Of a stretch of 64,000 nucleotides of DNA, positions 48,874 to 57,893 are shown piece by piece. Made by a program: the position numbers and the translations under genes. Within the stretch, counting starts at the first letter, position 1, and each line of letters opens with the position of its first letter. The DNA is from JAEXOD01 sp963663265 (lineage in GTDB: Bacteria > Bacteroidota > Ignavibacteria > Ignavibacteriales > Melioribacteraceae): NCBI GenBank assembly GCA_963663265.2, contig CAXXXM010000001.1, positions 868,001 through 932,000 of the forward strand, written 5' to 3'. The notes under the pieces are model-generated. The model searched no databases. It was not told where the DNA came from and saw nothing but the letters and a program-made list of their open reading frames with translations.

Positions 48874-50724
48874 TTAAATTCCTTGTTCTAATCTAAAAAT
48901 TACCAATCTTCCATCCATATTTAATGCTGCAAAATAATCATCATTCAATTGAGTAATAGATAAAATTCTTGCAGAACCCATGTAAAATAGAGTCTGCATT
49001 TTATTTTTTGAATCAATCATATATACATTTCCATTTTTGCCTCCAAAAATAACATTACCATTGTATTCTATTGGTGTGGAAGGCATTGTATCTAAACCAA
49101 ATTTGAAATCAAATTCTTTGTTTTTTGTTAAACTTTTTGAGGATACAAAGTAAAATTTGTCTTTCATGCTTTTTATGTACAATTGTTTTGTATCAGTTGA
49201 AATACCTATTGTTTCCCAAGCATCACATTTGTATGATTTGTTTAATTTACCAAGATTTATATCAATAGAATACACATTTTTATCAGGTGAAGTAACAAAT
49301 ACATTTTTCCCATCTGTAACAGGTGATGAAACCGCTGTTGAATAGTAAAAGTTTTTGTTTGGTGATTGTTTCCAAATTAACCAACCTTTTCTGCTATCTA
49401 AGCAATATATATTACTATCCCAAGAACCAAAAATTAACTTATTGTTATAAAACAGGGGAGTAGTTTCAATCATAGCTTTTGCATCTTTATTTTGCCAAAG
49501 TTCCTGCAAAGTTTCTAAATCATAACAAAACAACTTGCCGGAAGCAGTTCCAATAATTATTGCTTTTTTGGAATCAGTTTCTTTTGGTAACATAATATTA
49601 TCGTAAGTACCATTATAATCAATATCAATTAGTTGAGATGTAATAGGTTCGTTAAAACCAATTGATAGAATAGAAGTACCTTTGTATGGATCTAATTTAA
49701 ATAAGTCGCCAGAAAGATTAGCAGCAATTAGTGTGTTTTCCGAAATAATAGGTTTTGAGATTGATTTACTGTATAAATCGTAATCCCACAATAAAGTTCC
49801 GGTAGTATCAAAACAACTCAAAATACCATTAAATTGATTTATGTAAATTTTATTATCCCATGTTAAAGGCGGTGTTGAAACAGTAACATCTAAGTCTTTA
49901 TTTAATATGATTTGAACCGAATAATTAATAAAATCAGAACTATCAACTTCGGGACTTGATAAAATATCAGGTTTTTTTAAACTATGCCATTTATTGTAAA
50001 CAGTATCAGATTCAACAGTATAAAAGAATAATGAATCCGCATTGTTTTCAACAACATTAAAAGCCCAGCTTCCTTTTTTTTCACGTAAAGTGGTACGTCC
50101 CATAACACCGGGGAAACCGTTAAAATCTAAAACTTGTTCTTTATGTCCATGTCCGCATAAAATAATTTTTACATTGTAATCATTTAAAATATTGTTTACT
50201 TTATACCAATTGTCAATATCTTCATTTAGCGGATGATGAACAATAAAGAAAATTTCTTTACTTTTTGTAACAGTATTAAGTTTTGTTTTCAACCATTTAA
50301 TATCTTCTGGAGTAAAGTGACCGCCGCCACCTCGCATTAAAACACCGGAATTAACACCAATAAAAACCGTATTCTGAAATTCAAAATAAAATTTATTGTC
50401 ACCCCAAAGTTCGTTAAATTTAAGAGTCCCGCTTTCACTCCATTTGGTATCATGATTGCCGGGAATTATATAATAAGGTTTTGTCAGTTTATCTAAAATG
50501 AGCTTTGCAGATTCTAATTCACTATTTCGACCCTTTTCAGCAACGTCACCCGTAACAAGTGTAAATTGCAAATCTTTATCATAATTAATTAAATTTACAA
50601 CAGAATCTAAATCACTTTCAGAATCAGGAGAGCCAATATGCAAGTCTGTAATCCAAGCGAATTTATAATTTTGAGCAAAAAGCGAACCGCAAATCAATAG
50701 GTATATTACAAATAATTTTTTCAT
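48874..50724 (-). CDS. Exported metallophosphoesterase fused to a PQQ-type beta-propeller
   Basis: Signal peptide about 1-18 (ends LFAQ). A calcineurin-like phosphoesterase (about 20-265) has ITDLHIG, VTGDVAEKG, IPGNHDTKW, FIVHHPLN and LCGHGHKEQ, covering all five metal-binding blocks. The rest (about 300-615) is a propeller of PQQ-like blades (CFDTTGTLLWDYDLY, LFKLDPYKGTSILS, LFCYDLETLQELWQNKDAK, IYCLDSRKGWLIWKQ, VYSIDINLGKLNKSY, VYMIDSKNKMQTLFY). The propeller is likely a binding or docking platform; it lacks obvious PQQ ligands. The enzyme acts in the periplasm or at the surface on an unknown phosphoester. It is divergent from lepA. Confidence 0.88.
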   Translation of the reverse strand: MKKLFVIYLLICGSLFAQNYKFAWITDLHIGSPDSESDLDSVVNLINYDKDLQFTLVTGDVAEKGRNSELESAKLILDKLTKPYYIIPGNHDTKWSESGTLKFNELWGDNKFYFEFQNTVFIGVNSGVLMRGGGGHFTPEDIKWLKTKLNTVTKSKEIFFIVHHPLNEDIDNWYKVNNILNDYNVKIILCGHGHKEQVLDFNGFPGVMGRTTLREKKGSWAFNVVENNADSLFFYTVESDTVYNKWHSLKKPDILSSPEVDSSDFINYSVQIILNKDLDVTVSTPPLTWDNKIYINQFNGILSCFDTTGTLLWDYDLYSKSISKPIISENTLIAANLSGDLFKLDPYKGTSILSIGFNEPITSQLIDIDYNGTYDNIMLPKETDSKKAIIIGTASGKLFCYDLETLQELWQNKDAKAMIETTPLFYNNKLIFGSWDSNIYCLDSRKGWLIWKQSPNKNFYYSTAVSSPVTDGKNVFVTSPDKNVYSIDINLGKLNKSYKCDAWETIGISTDTKQLYIKSMKDKFYFVSSKSLTKNKEFDFKFGLDTMPSTPIEYNGNVIFGGKNGNVYMIDSKNKMQTLFYMGSARILSITQLNDDYFAALNMDGRLVIFRLEQGI

Positions 50725-50772
50725 TTTGTTAAAATAGTTTATTTTTAATAGTTTAGATTACAAAAATGGGGT

Positions 50773-50788
50773 AATAAATCGATTTATT
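50773..50788. promoter_or_regulatory. 16-bp perfect palindrome between divergent genes
   Basis: AATAAATC/GATTTATT lies in the 139-bp space between the metallophosphoesterase and lepA genes, about 50 bp from one start and 75 bp from the other. It could be an operator, but an AT-rich palindrome of this length can occur by chance. Confidence 0.3.
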
Positions 50789-50808
50789 CAAGGCAAAAAT
50801 AGAAATAA

Positions 50809-50839
50809 TTGAATTTGGGCTAAACAATAAGTATATTTC
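50809..50839 (+). promoter_or_regulatory. Probable promoter of lepA
   Basis: TTGA (50809-50812), a 19-bp spacer and TATATTTC (50832-50839) match the Bacteroidota promoter spacing with one mismatch in each box. The ATG is 24 bp after the -7 box, exactly the distance seen for the gene at 33340. Confidence 0.5.
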
Positions 50840-50863
50840 TTAGCTAAATTAAAAAGAATAAGA

Positions 50864-52657
50864 ATGGAAAAAATAAGAAATTTTTGCATAATTGCCCATA
50901 TTGATCATGGGAAATCGACAATAGCCGATTGTCTATTAGAATTAACTAATACAATAACAGCTCGCGAAGCTAAAGCACAGTTGTTAGATAACTTAGATTT
51001 GGAAAGAGAACGCGGTATTACAATAAAATCGCATGCAATCCAAATGAAATATACAGCTTCCGATGGCGAAATTTACACGTTAAATCTTATAGATACTCCT
51101 GGACACGTTGATTTTTCTTATGAAGTATCACGTTCATTAGCAGCATGTGAAGGGGCTATATTAGTAGTTGATGCTGCTCAAGGGGTTGAAGCTCAAACCA
51201 TTAGCAATCTATACATGGCTATTGATGCCGGATTGGAAATTATTCCGGTTGTAAATAAAATAGATTTACCAAGTGCTATGGTTGATGTTGTCAAACATCA
51301 AATAATCGACTTGATTGGTTGTAAAGAAGATGAAATATTGCCAGCAAGTGCTAAAGCTAAAATTGGATTTGAAGCAATATTAGAAGCCGTAGTAAATAAA
51401 ATTCCTGCTCCAAAAGGTGATAGAGAAGCTCCATTACAAGCTTTAATATTTGACTCTGTTTTTGATGCATATAGAGGTGCTATTGCATTTATACGAGTGT
51501 TTAACGGAGTGTTGCGTGAAAAAGATTTGATTACTTTTTTTGTTAATGATAAAAACTATTTAGCTGAAGAAATTGGAACCTTGGGGTTAAATAGAATTAA
51601 AGGAAAAGAACTTGTTGCAGGAGATGTTGGTTATTTAATATCAGGAATTAAAGATGTTCATGACACAAAAGTAGGTGATACTGTAACACATGCAAAAAAT
51701 GGTGCTCCAGAACCATTGCCGGGTTATAAAGAAATTAAGCCAATGGTTTATAGTGGTTTGTATCCAACAAATTCCGATGATTTTGAAGATTTAAGAGATG
51801 CCTTAGATAAATTTAGATTAAATGATTCAGCATTGGTATATACACCGGAAACAAGTGCAGCTCTTGGCTTTGGTTTTAGGTGTGGTTTCTTAGGAATGCT
51901 TCATATGGAAATTGTTCAAGAAAGACTTGAACGAGAATATGACCAGTCTATTGTTACTACACTTCCAAACGTTGAATATCATGTATATACCAAAAAAGGC
52001 GAATTGTTGATTGTTGATAACCCTGCTGAAATGCCTCCTGCGGGGGATATTGAACGAGTTGAAGAACCATTTGTAAGTGCACAAATTGTAACTCCAAGTG
52101 AATATGTTGGAGCTATTATGAAACTTGCAATGGATAAACGAGGAGTATATAAAAATACTAATTATATTGATCCAACTCGTGCTGATGTTCAATTTGAATT
52201 TCCATTAAGTGAAATTATTTTTGATTTTTTTGATAAATTAAAATCAATTTCAAGAGGATATGCATCCTTAGATTATGAATTTACCGGATATCAAGCATCT
52301 GATTTAATTAAACTTGATATTTTATTAAACAGTGAAAAAGTAGATGCTCTTTCAATGATTGTACACAATAAAAAAGCATTTGATTGGGGAAGAAAAGTAA
52401 CTTCAAAACTAAAAGATTTAATTCCAAGGCAAATGTTTGAAATAGCAGTTCAAGCTTCCATTGGTACTAAAGTTATTGCCCGAACCAACATTAAGGCATT
52501 AAGAAAAAATGTGTTAGCTAAGTGTTATGGTGGTGATATATCGCGTAAACGTAAATTACTGGAAAAACAGAAAGAAGGTAAAAAACGGATGAAACAAGTT
52601 GGCAATGTTGAAATACCGCAAGAAGCTTTCTTAGCTGTATTACAAATTGAAGATTAG
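50864..52657 (+). CDS. lepA: Elongation factor 4 (LepA)
   Basis: A 597-residue translational GTPase. G1 is AHIDHGKST, switch II DTPGHVDF, G4 NKIDLPSA and G5 ASAKAKIG. Domain II and an EF-G-like domain III follow (GFRCGFLGMLHMEIVQERLE). The LepA-specific C-terminal domain has SRGYASLDYEFTGY, KAFDWGRKV, RQMFEIAVQASIG and the lysine-rich CYGGDISRKRKLLEKQKEGKKRMKQ. EF4 back-translocates or remodels stalled ribosomes. The length is normal. lepB follows 56 bp downstream, the same lepA-lepB order as in E. coli. Confidence 0.98.
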   Translation: MEKIRNFCIIAHIDHGKSTIADCLLELTNTITAREAKAQLLDNLDLERERGITIKSHAIQMKYTASDGEIYTLNLIDTPGHVDFSYEVSRSLAACEGAILVVDAAQGVEAQTISNLYMAIDAGLEIIPVVNKIDLPSAMVDVVKHQIIDLIGCKEDEILPASAKAKIGFEAILEAVVNKIPAPKGDREAPLQALIFDSVFDAYRGAIAFIRVFNGVLREKDLITFFVNDKNYLAEEIGTLGLNRIKGKELVAGDVGYLISGIKDVHDTKVGDTVTHAKNGAPEPLPGYKEIKPMVYSGLYPTNSDDFEDLRDALDKFRLNDSALVYTPETSAALGFGFRCGFLGMLHMEIVQERLEREYDQSIVTTLPNVEYHVYTKKGELLIVDNPAEMPPAGDIERVEEPFVSAQIVTPSEYVGAIMKLAMDKRGVYKNTNYIDPTRADVQFEFPLSEIIFDFFDKLKSISRGYASLDYEFTGYQASDLIKLDILLNSEKVDALSMIVHNKKAFDWGRKVTSKLKDLIPRQMFEIAVQASIGTKVIARTNIKALRKNVLAKCYGGDISRKRKLLEKQKEGKKRMKQVGNVEIPQEAFLAVLQIED

Positions 52658-52713
52658 GGAACAAAAATCTTTATAAATGTTAAAATAAAAGATAATTTAA
52701 TTATAGGAAAGCA

Positions 52714-53622
52714 ATGTCTCTATTTAAGAAAAATGAAAACCCAAAACCTAAACCAAGAACTCCAAAAGAAAAGGCAATTGAATTCTTTAAGAACTTGTTT
52801 TTTGCTGCAATTGCTGCATTATTAATTAAATCATTTTTTATTGAAACTTCACGTGTTCCAACCGGTTCAATGGAAAACACCATTTTAATTGGTGACTTTT
52901 TGTTTGTAAATAAGTTTATTTATGGCTCTTCATCACCACGTAATATACCATTTACAGATGTGACTTTGCCTTATTTTCAATTACCAGCCTTTAGCGAACC
53001 TGAAAGATATGATATTGTTGTATTTGAATATCCAGGTGATAGAGATGAGTTAAAACCGACTGTAATTAACAATTATGTTAAAAGATGTATCGGTTTACCA
53101 GGCGATACAATTAAAATAGTTAACAAGGTTGTATTTATTAACGGAAAAGAAATTCGTAAACCATTCCATATACAATATAGCGGTCAGCCCCCATTACCTT
53201 CCGGAATTCCAAATCCTGCTATATTTCCACGTGGTTTTGATTGGAACGAAGATAATTACGGTCCTCTTGTTATTCCTAAAAAAGGGGTTACTGTTAATTT
53301 AAGTAGAAGTAATATCGAAATTTTTAGAACTTTGATTGATAGAGAATTTGGTAAAAGAGTTGTTCAAATTGAAGGATATGATATTAAAATAGATGGTAAA
53401 ATTGTAAAAAACTACACCTTTACTCAAGATTATTATTTTATGATGGGTGATAATAGAGATAATAGTGCCGATAGTAGATTTTGGGGGTTTGTTCCTCGTG
53501 AAAAAGTTGTTGGTCAAGCTTGGATGATTTATTGGTCATGGGATCCTGCAATTCCATTTTCTAATCCTTTTGAATTATTCGCTTCTTTACGCCTTAACAG
53601 GTTAGCTAAAATTGTTCATTAA
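52714..53622 (+). CDS. lepB: Signal peptidase I
   Basis: S26 family enzyme that cleaves signal peptides on the periplasmic side of the membrane. One N-terminal membrane segment (about 22-40) precedes box B with the nucleophile in RVPTGSMENT (S52). Box D is VKRCIGLPGDTI with the general base K123, and box E MMGDNRDNSADSRFWG. At 302 residues it has an insertion of about 60 residues (PSGIPNPAIFPRGFDW ...) before box E, as in many Bacteroidota enzymes. It lies between lepA and a T9SS-sorted protease, all in one direction, with 17 bp to the latter. Confidence 0.96.
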   Translation: MSLFKKNENPKPKPRTPKEKAIEFFKNLFFAAIAALLIKSFFIETSRVPTGSMENTILIGDFLFVNKFIYGSSSPRNIPFTDVTLPYFQLPAFSEPERYDIVVFEYPGDRDELKPTVINNYVKRCIGLPGDTIKIVNKVVFINGKEIRKPFHIQYSGQPPLPSGIPNPAIFPRGFDWNEDNYGPLVIPKKGVTVNLSRSNIEIFRTLIDREFGKRVVQIEGYDIKIDGKIVKNYTFTQDYYFMMGDNRDNSADSRFWGFVPREKVVGQAWMIYWSWDPAIPFSNPFELFASLRLNRLAKIVH

Positions 53623-53639
53623 AAAATAATGGAGGGTTG

Positions 53640-55634
53640 ATGCTCAAATCAACGCTTTTATTCTTGTTTGTAGCAATTTCCTTGTTTGCTCAAAGTCAAC
53701 AAAAATACTTTATTTATTTTAAGGATAAGGGGATTGAAAAGGGGAATGTTCTTAATAAAGAATTGCCTCAGTATAAAACTGCTCTAAATATGCTTTCGGA
53801 AAAAGCAATTGAGCGTAGAGAAAAAGCAAAAAATTCAACCGATATTATTGACTATACTGATATTCCGGTATATTCCAATTATATCAAGCAAATTGAACAA
53901 TTGGGAATAAAAATATCAAATAAATTAGATTGGTTTAACGCTGTTACTGCTTATTTAACAGTTGAGCAGTTAAATCAAGTTAAACTTAAACCATTTGTTT
54001 CAAGTATAGAAAAAGTGAAAACTTTATACAAGAAGAATATAGACCTCCTATCTGATAAAAGCCAATCCCAACGATTAGTTCCTTCAATTAGTGATTCATC
54101 TGAATATGGGTCATCTTATTCTCAGAATAATTTATCTGATATAATAAAAGTTCACAACATGAATATCAATGGTGAAGGAGTAATTATTGGAGTTTTAGAT
54201 TCCGGTTTTGATTGGAAAAATAATAATGCTACAAAAAATATGAACATATTAAAAGAATATGATTTTGTTTTTGGTGATAATATTACTGCAAATCAAGATG
54301 GGGATGCAGCAAGTCAACATAATCATGGAACTTATGTACTCTCCATAATTGGTGGTTATGAACCAAATATGATGATTGGTGTTGCATATAAAAGTAAGTT
54401 TATTTTAGCTAAAACAGAAGATGTAAGAAGTGAAACCAGAATTGAAGAAGATAATTATGCTGCGGCCCTTCAATGGATGGAAAACTTAGGGATTGATATT
54501 GCAACTTCTTCCTTAGGATATAATGAATTTGATGGTGGGATTACCTATGACTATAATGATATGGATGGAAACACTACAATTGTTACAAAAGCTGCCGAAA
54601 TTGCTTTTTCAAAAGGAGTTGTAACTATTACTTCGGCTGGAAACGAAGGCGATAAAGGGTGGATATATATAACTGCTCCGGCAGACGGGAAGAATATTAT
54701 TAGCGTTGGAGCCGTAACAGCTGATAACCAATTAGCTGCTTTTAGTTCTCGTGGTCCAAGTTCTGATGGACGAATAAAGCCTGAAGTTACTGCTAAAGGC
54801 GTTTCAGTTTTTGGTGTGGCTGCTGATAATAATGCTTATCAATTTACTTCCGGTACTTCTTGTGCTGCTCCAATTGTGGCTGGAATTGCAGGTTTATTAT
54901 TAAATGCTTATCCTGATTTAACTAATACTCAAGTTAGATCAATTATGTTAGAATCCGGAAAAAATGCAGCAACTCCTAATAATGAAATTGGTTATGGACT
55001 TCTTTCAGCATTAAATGCTGTTTGTTTTCCAAATATAGTTTCTGATGGAAATAGTTTTATTATTAGAAAACGATTCCCAATATTGGATATTCAAGAAAAT
55101 TCTGTTGTAATTAAATATCAGCTAAAAGGGGATAGCTTACGTACAGAATTTCTAAATCGAAATTCAAGTACTAATGTCTATCAATTTTTAGTTCCTTCCT
55201 TTGAAAGCGGAAAAATAATTAATTTTTCCTATTCCTACAAGGATTCTCAAGGAAATGTTTATAATGAACCTGAAAATGGAACTTTTAAGTTTAAATATGG
55301 ATTTTCTATTGTAGCAAATAAACTTCCATTAAGTGGAGATGATGTAACTGAAGATAATGTTGATTTGATTTCTCAAAATTATCCGAATCCATTTAAGGAT
55401 AAAACAAATATTGATTTTAATGTAAATAGTAACCTTGATGTAAAAATTTCAATTTATAATGTTTTGGGCCAAAAAATAATTGACTTATTTAATGGTTTAG
55501 CAAATGAAGGTTCAAATACAATTACTTGGAATGGAAGAGATTCAAGAAATAATATTTGTTCAAGTGGAATTTATATAGTTACCATTAAAAATGGTAGTAA
55601 AACAGAAGCAAAAAAAATGGTTTTTTTAAAGTAA
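53640..55634 (+). CDS. Secreted S8 (subtilisin-like) serine protease with T9SS sorting domain
   Basis: The ATG at 53640 follows GGAGGG by three bases; an overlapping TTG at 53637 is less likely. After the signal peptide, a propeptide-like region (about 20-135, ALNMLSEKAIERREKAKNS typical of FCB subtilases) leads to the catalytic domain. Its triad is D187 (GVLDSGFDW), H229 (QHNHGTYV) and S407 (SGTSCAAP), with TSAGNEG supplying the oxyanion Asn. A beta-rich linker and a T9SS sorting domain (ISQNYPNPFKDKTNI ... KKMVFLK) end the protein. It is 17 bp after lepB, so it may be read from the lepA transcript. Confidence 0.93.
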   Translation: MLKSTLLFLFVAISLFAQSQQKYFIYFKDKGIEKGNVLNKELPQYKTALNMLSEKAIERREKAKNSTDIIDYTDIPVYSNYIKQIEQLGIKISNKLDWFNAVTAYLTVEQLNQVKLKPFVSSIEKVKTLYKKNIDLLSDKSQSQRLVPSISDSSEYGSSYSQNNLSDIIKVHNMNINGEGVIIGVLDSGFDWKNNNATKNMNILKEYDFVFGDNITANQDGDAASQHNHGTYVLSIIGGYEPNMMIGVAYKSKFILAKTEDVRSETRIEEDNYAAALQWMENLGIDIATSSLGYNEFDGGITYDYNDMDGNTTIVTKAAEIAFSKGVVTITSAGNEGDKGWIYITAPADGKNIISVGAVTADNQLAAFSSRGPSSDGRIKPEVTAKGVSVFGVAADNNAYQFTSGTSCAAPIVAGIAGLLLNAYPDLTNTQVRSIMLESGKNAATPNNEIGYGLLSALNAVCFPNIVSDGNSFIIRKRFPILDIQENSVVIKYQLKGDSLRTEFLNRNSSTNVYQFLVPSFESGKIINFSYSYKDSQGNVYNEPENGTFKFKYGFSIVANKLPLSGDDVTEDNVDLISQNYPNPFKDKTNIDFNVNSNLDVKISIYNVLGQKIIDLFNGLANEGSNTITWNGRDSRNNICSSGIYIVTIKNGSKTEAKKMVFLK

Positions 55635-55704
55635 AACAATAAAAATCGTTGTAAAACTAAGGTTTTTTATGTTTCCATTTTTTGTTTCAGTAATACAAAA
55701 TATC

Positions 55705-55735
55705 TTTATTTTAAGTTTGATTGTTTATATATTTG
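55705..55735 (+). promoter_or_regulatory. Probable promoter of asnS-nuoJKLM
   Basis: TTTA (55705-55708), a 19-bp spacer and TATATTTG (55728-55735) fit the Bacteroidota promoter with one mismatch. The start at 55762 is 26 bp downstream. Confidence 0.5.
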
Positions 55736-55761
55736 TTATTTAAAAAAAATAAGTGGATAAA

Positions 55762-57060
55762 ATGAGTTCAAAATATTACATTAATGAATTAAGCAGATAC
55801 GTTGGTGAAGAAGTAACGTTAAAAGGCTGGTTATATAATAAACGTTCAAGTGGAAAAGTGAAATTTTTAATTATGCGTGATGGTACCGGAATGGCACAAT
55901 GCATAGTTTTTAAAGGGAATGTATCTGAAGAAGTATTTAACTTAGCAGAAAGTTTAACACAAGAATCATCATTTGAAATAACAGGAAAAGTAAAAGCTGA
56001 ACCACGTTCGGTAGGTGGCTATGAAGTTGATGTTACCGACTTAAAGGTTATAGCAATTTCAAGTGAATATCCTATTACACCTAAAGAACATGGTCCTGAA
56101 TTTCTAATGGATCATAGACATTTATGGCTTCGCTCAAAAAAACAAGCATCTATATTACGTATAAGACACAGAATTATTAAAGCTATCCGTGATTTTTTTG
56201 ATGATAAAGGATTTACATTAGTTGACAGTCCTATCATTACTCCAAATGCTTGTGAGGGTACATCAACATTATTTGAAACTCCATACTTTGATTTAGGCAA
56301 AGCTTATTTAACTCAATCAGGGCAGTTATATGCAGAAGCAAGTGCAATGGCACTTGGGAAAGTGTATTCTTTTGGTCCTACCTTTAGAGCTGAAAAATCT
56401 AAAACACGTAGACACTTAACAGAATTTTGGATGGTTGAACCGGAAGTTGCCTTTAATGACTTAGCTGATAATATGGATTTAGCAGAAGAATTTTTAGAAT
56501 ATATTGTTCAGTCGGTACTTAAAGATAGAATGGAAGACTTGATTATTTTGGAAAGAGATATTGCAAAGTTGGAAAGCGTAAAAAGACCTTTCCCACGCAT
56601 TTCTTATGATGAAGCTGTTGAAATTTTAAAGAAAAATGGCGTTGACTTTAAATGGGGAGATGATTTTGGTGCAACTGATGAAACGATTATATCAAGTCAG
56701 TATGACCGCCCAGTTATGGTACATAGATATCCAGCTGAAGTAAAAGCATTTTACATGAAAAGAGATCCCGAAAATCCAAAGGTTGCTTTAGCAGTTGATG
56801 TACTTGCACCTGAAGGTTATGGAGAAATTATTGGTGGAAGTCAAAGAGAAGATGAACTTGATTTATTATTATCAAGAATAAAAGAGCATGATTTACCACA
56901 AGAATATTTTGAATGGTACTTAGATTTAAGAAGATTTGGCTCCGTGCCTCATTCAGGATTTGGTCTTGGTATTGAAAGATCTGTTGCCTGGATTTGTGGT
57001 TTGGAACACATTAGAGAGACAATCCCTTATCCAAGAATGATTTATAGGAATACACCATAA
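55762..57060 (+). CDS. asnS: Asparaginyl-tRNA synthetase
   Basis: Class IIb synthetase that charges tRNA-Asn. The ATG at 55762 (MSSKYYINE) is chosen over GTG three codons upstream. The N-terminal OB-fold (about 1-105; VTLKGWLYNKRSSGKVKFLIMRDG) binds the anticodon. The catalytic core has motif 1 (FFDDKGFTLVDSPIITPN), motif 2 (GPTFRAEKSKTRRHLTEFWMVEPE) and motif 3 (GFGLGIERSVAWICG). The size (432) is normal for AsnRS, and the motif 2 sequence with RRHLTEFWM favours AsnRS over AspRS, although the archaeal-type aspartyl enzymes are close relatives. nuoJ follows after 2 bp, which is an unusual operon partner. Confidence 0.94.
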   Translation: MSSKYYINELSRYVGEEVTLKGWLYNKRSSGKVKFLIMRDGTGMAQCIVFKGNVSEEVFNLAESLTQESSFEITGKVKAEPRSVGGYEVDVTDLKVIAISSEYPITPKEHGPEFLMDHRHLWLRSKKQASILRIRHRIIKAIRDFFDDKGFTLVDSPIITPNACEGTSTLFETPYFDLGKAYLTQSGQLYAEASAMALGKVYSFGPTFRAEKSKTRRHLTEFWMVEPEVAFNDLADNMDLAEEFLEYIVQSVLKDRMEDLIILERDIAKLESVKRPFPRISYDEAVEILKKNGVDFKWGDDFGATDETIISSQYDRPVMVHRYPAEVKAFYMKRDPENPKVALAVDVLAPEGYGEIIGGSQREDELDLLLSRIKEHDLPQEYFEWYLDLRRFGSVPHSGFGLGIERSVAWICGLEHIRETIPYPRMIYRNTP

Positions 57061-57062
57061 AA

Positions 57063-57578
57063 ATGAATGTAGAACTAATTGTTTTTATTGTTTTTGCACT
57101 TGTAGCAGCGGTTTCTTCAGTAATGGTTATTACCAGAAAAAGTGCTATTATAAGTGCAGTTTTTTTGATATTGAACTTTTTTGCTTTAGCTGGGTTATAT
57201 TTATTGTTAAATGCTCAGTTTATAGCTGTTGTTCAAATAATTGTTTATGCAGGTGCAATTATGGTTTTATTTTTGTTTGTTCTTATGTTACTTAATGAAC
57301 ATACAGAAGTTATAGCCGCGAAAAGCAAAAAGAAACTTAAGTTGTTTGGAGGAATAACAGCCGCATTAATTTTTGTTCAATTAGCTTATTTAATTTTCTA
57401 TCAAAATGCTTCAGCAAATATAAATCCAATTGTTGAAAAAAGTGTTGAAATAGGAAAAATAGGGTACATTGGCACAAAATTATATACCGAATACGTTCTT
57501 CCTTTTGAAGTAGCTGGTTTTCTGTTGCTTGCTGCAACAATAGGAGCAATTGTTTTAGCTAAAAAGAAATTTGAGTAA
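57063..57578 (+). CDS. nuoJ: NADH-quinone oxidoreductase subunit J
   Basis: Membrane subunit of Complex I with five hydrophobic segments. Typical features are the N-terminal FIVFALVAAVSSVMVI, LILNFFALAGLYLLLNAQFIAVVQIIVYAGAIMVLFLFVLMLL (conserved Y-A-G-A-I-M-V-L-F-L-F) and the late AGFLLLAATIGAIVLAKKK. The length of 171 is normal. It begins 2 bp after asnS and ends 3 bp before nuoK. Upstream subunits A-I are not in the window, so the complex is encoded at split loci or nuoA-I are missing. Confidence 0.94.
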   Translation: MNVELIVFIVFALVAAVSSVMVITRKSAIISAVFLILNFFALAGLYLLLNAQFIAVVQIIVYAGAIMVLFLFVLMLLNEHTEVIAAKSKKKLKLFGGITAALIFVQLAYLIFYQNASANINPIVEKSVEIGKIGYIGTKLYTEYVLPFEVAGFLLLAATIGAIVLAKKKFE

Positions 57579-57581
57579 AAA

Positions 57582-57887
57582 ATGAATATTCCGATTGAAT
57601 ATTATTTAGTTTTAAGTGCCTTTATGTTTGTTGTTGGTGCAACAGGTGTTATTATTAGAAGAAACGCAATTGTTGTATTTATGAGCATTGAATTAATGCT
57701 TAATTCAGCAAATTTATCATTAGTAACATATTCTTCGTACTTAGGAAATGTTATGGGACAATTATTTGTATTTTTTGTTATGACTGTTGCTGCTGCCGAA
57801 GCTGCAATAGGTCTTGCAATTATTATAATGGTTTTCCGTAATAAACTAACTGTAAACATTGATGAAATAAACTTATTTAAGTGGTAA
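57582..57887 (+). CDS. nuoK: NADH-quinone oxidoreductase subunit K
   Basis: A 101-residue protein with three membrane helices and conserved glutamates in the membrane: the Glu of MSIELMLNSANL and of AAAEAAIGLAI. These lie in the proton-channel chain of Complex I. The size is exactly that of the family. It is in a tight cluster: 3 bp after nuoJ and 6 bp before the nuoL ATG. Confidence 0.95.
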   Translation: MNIPIEYYLVLSAFMFVVGATGVIIRRNAIVVFMSIELMLNSANLSLVTYSSYLGNVMGQLFVFFVMTVAAAEAAIGLAIIIMVFRNKLTVNIDEINLFKW

Positions 57888-57893
57888 TAGTTG

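Noticed and set aside
55762..57060. Aspartyl-tRNA synthetase (archaeal type) as the identity of this class II synthetase
   Set aside because: Length, motif 2 (RRHLTEFWM) and the N-terminal OB-fold fit AsnRS better; a tree would settle it.
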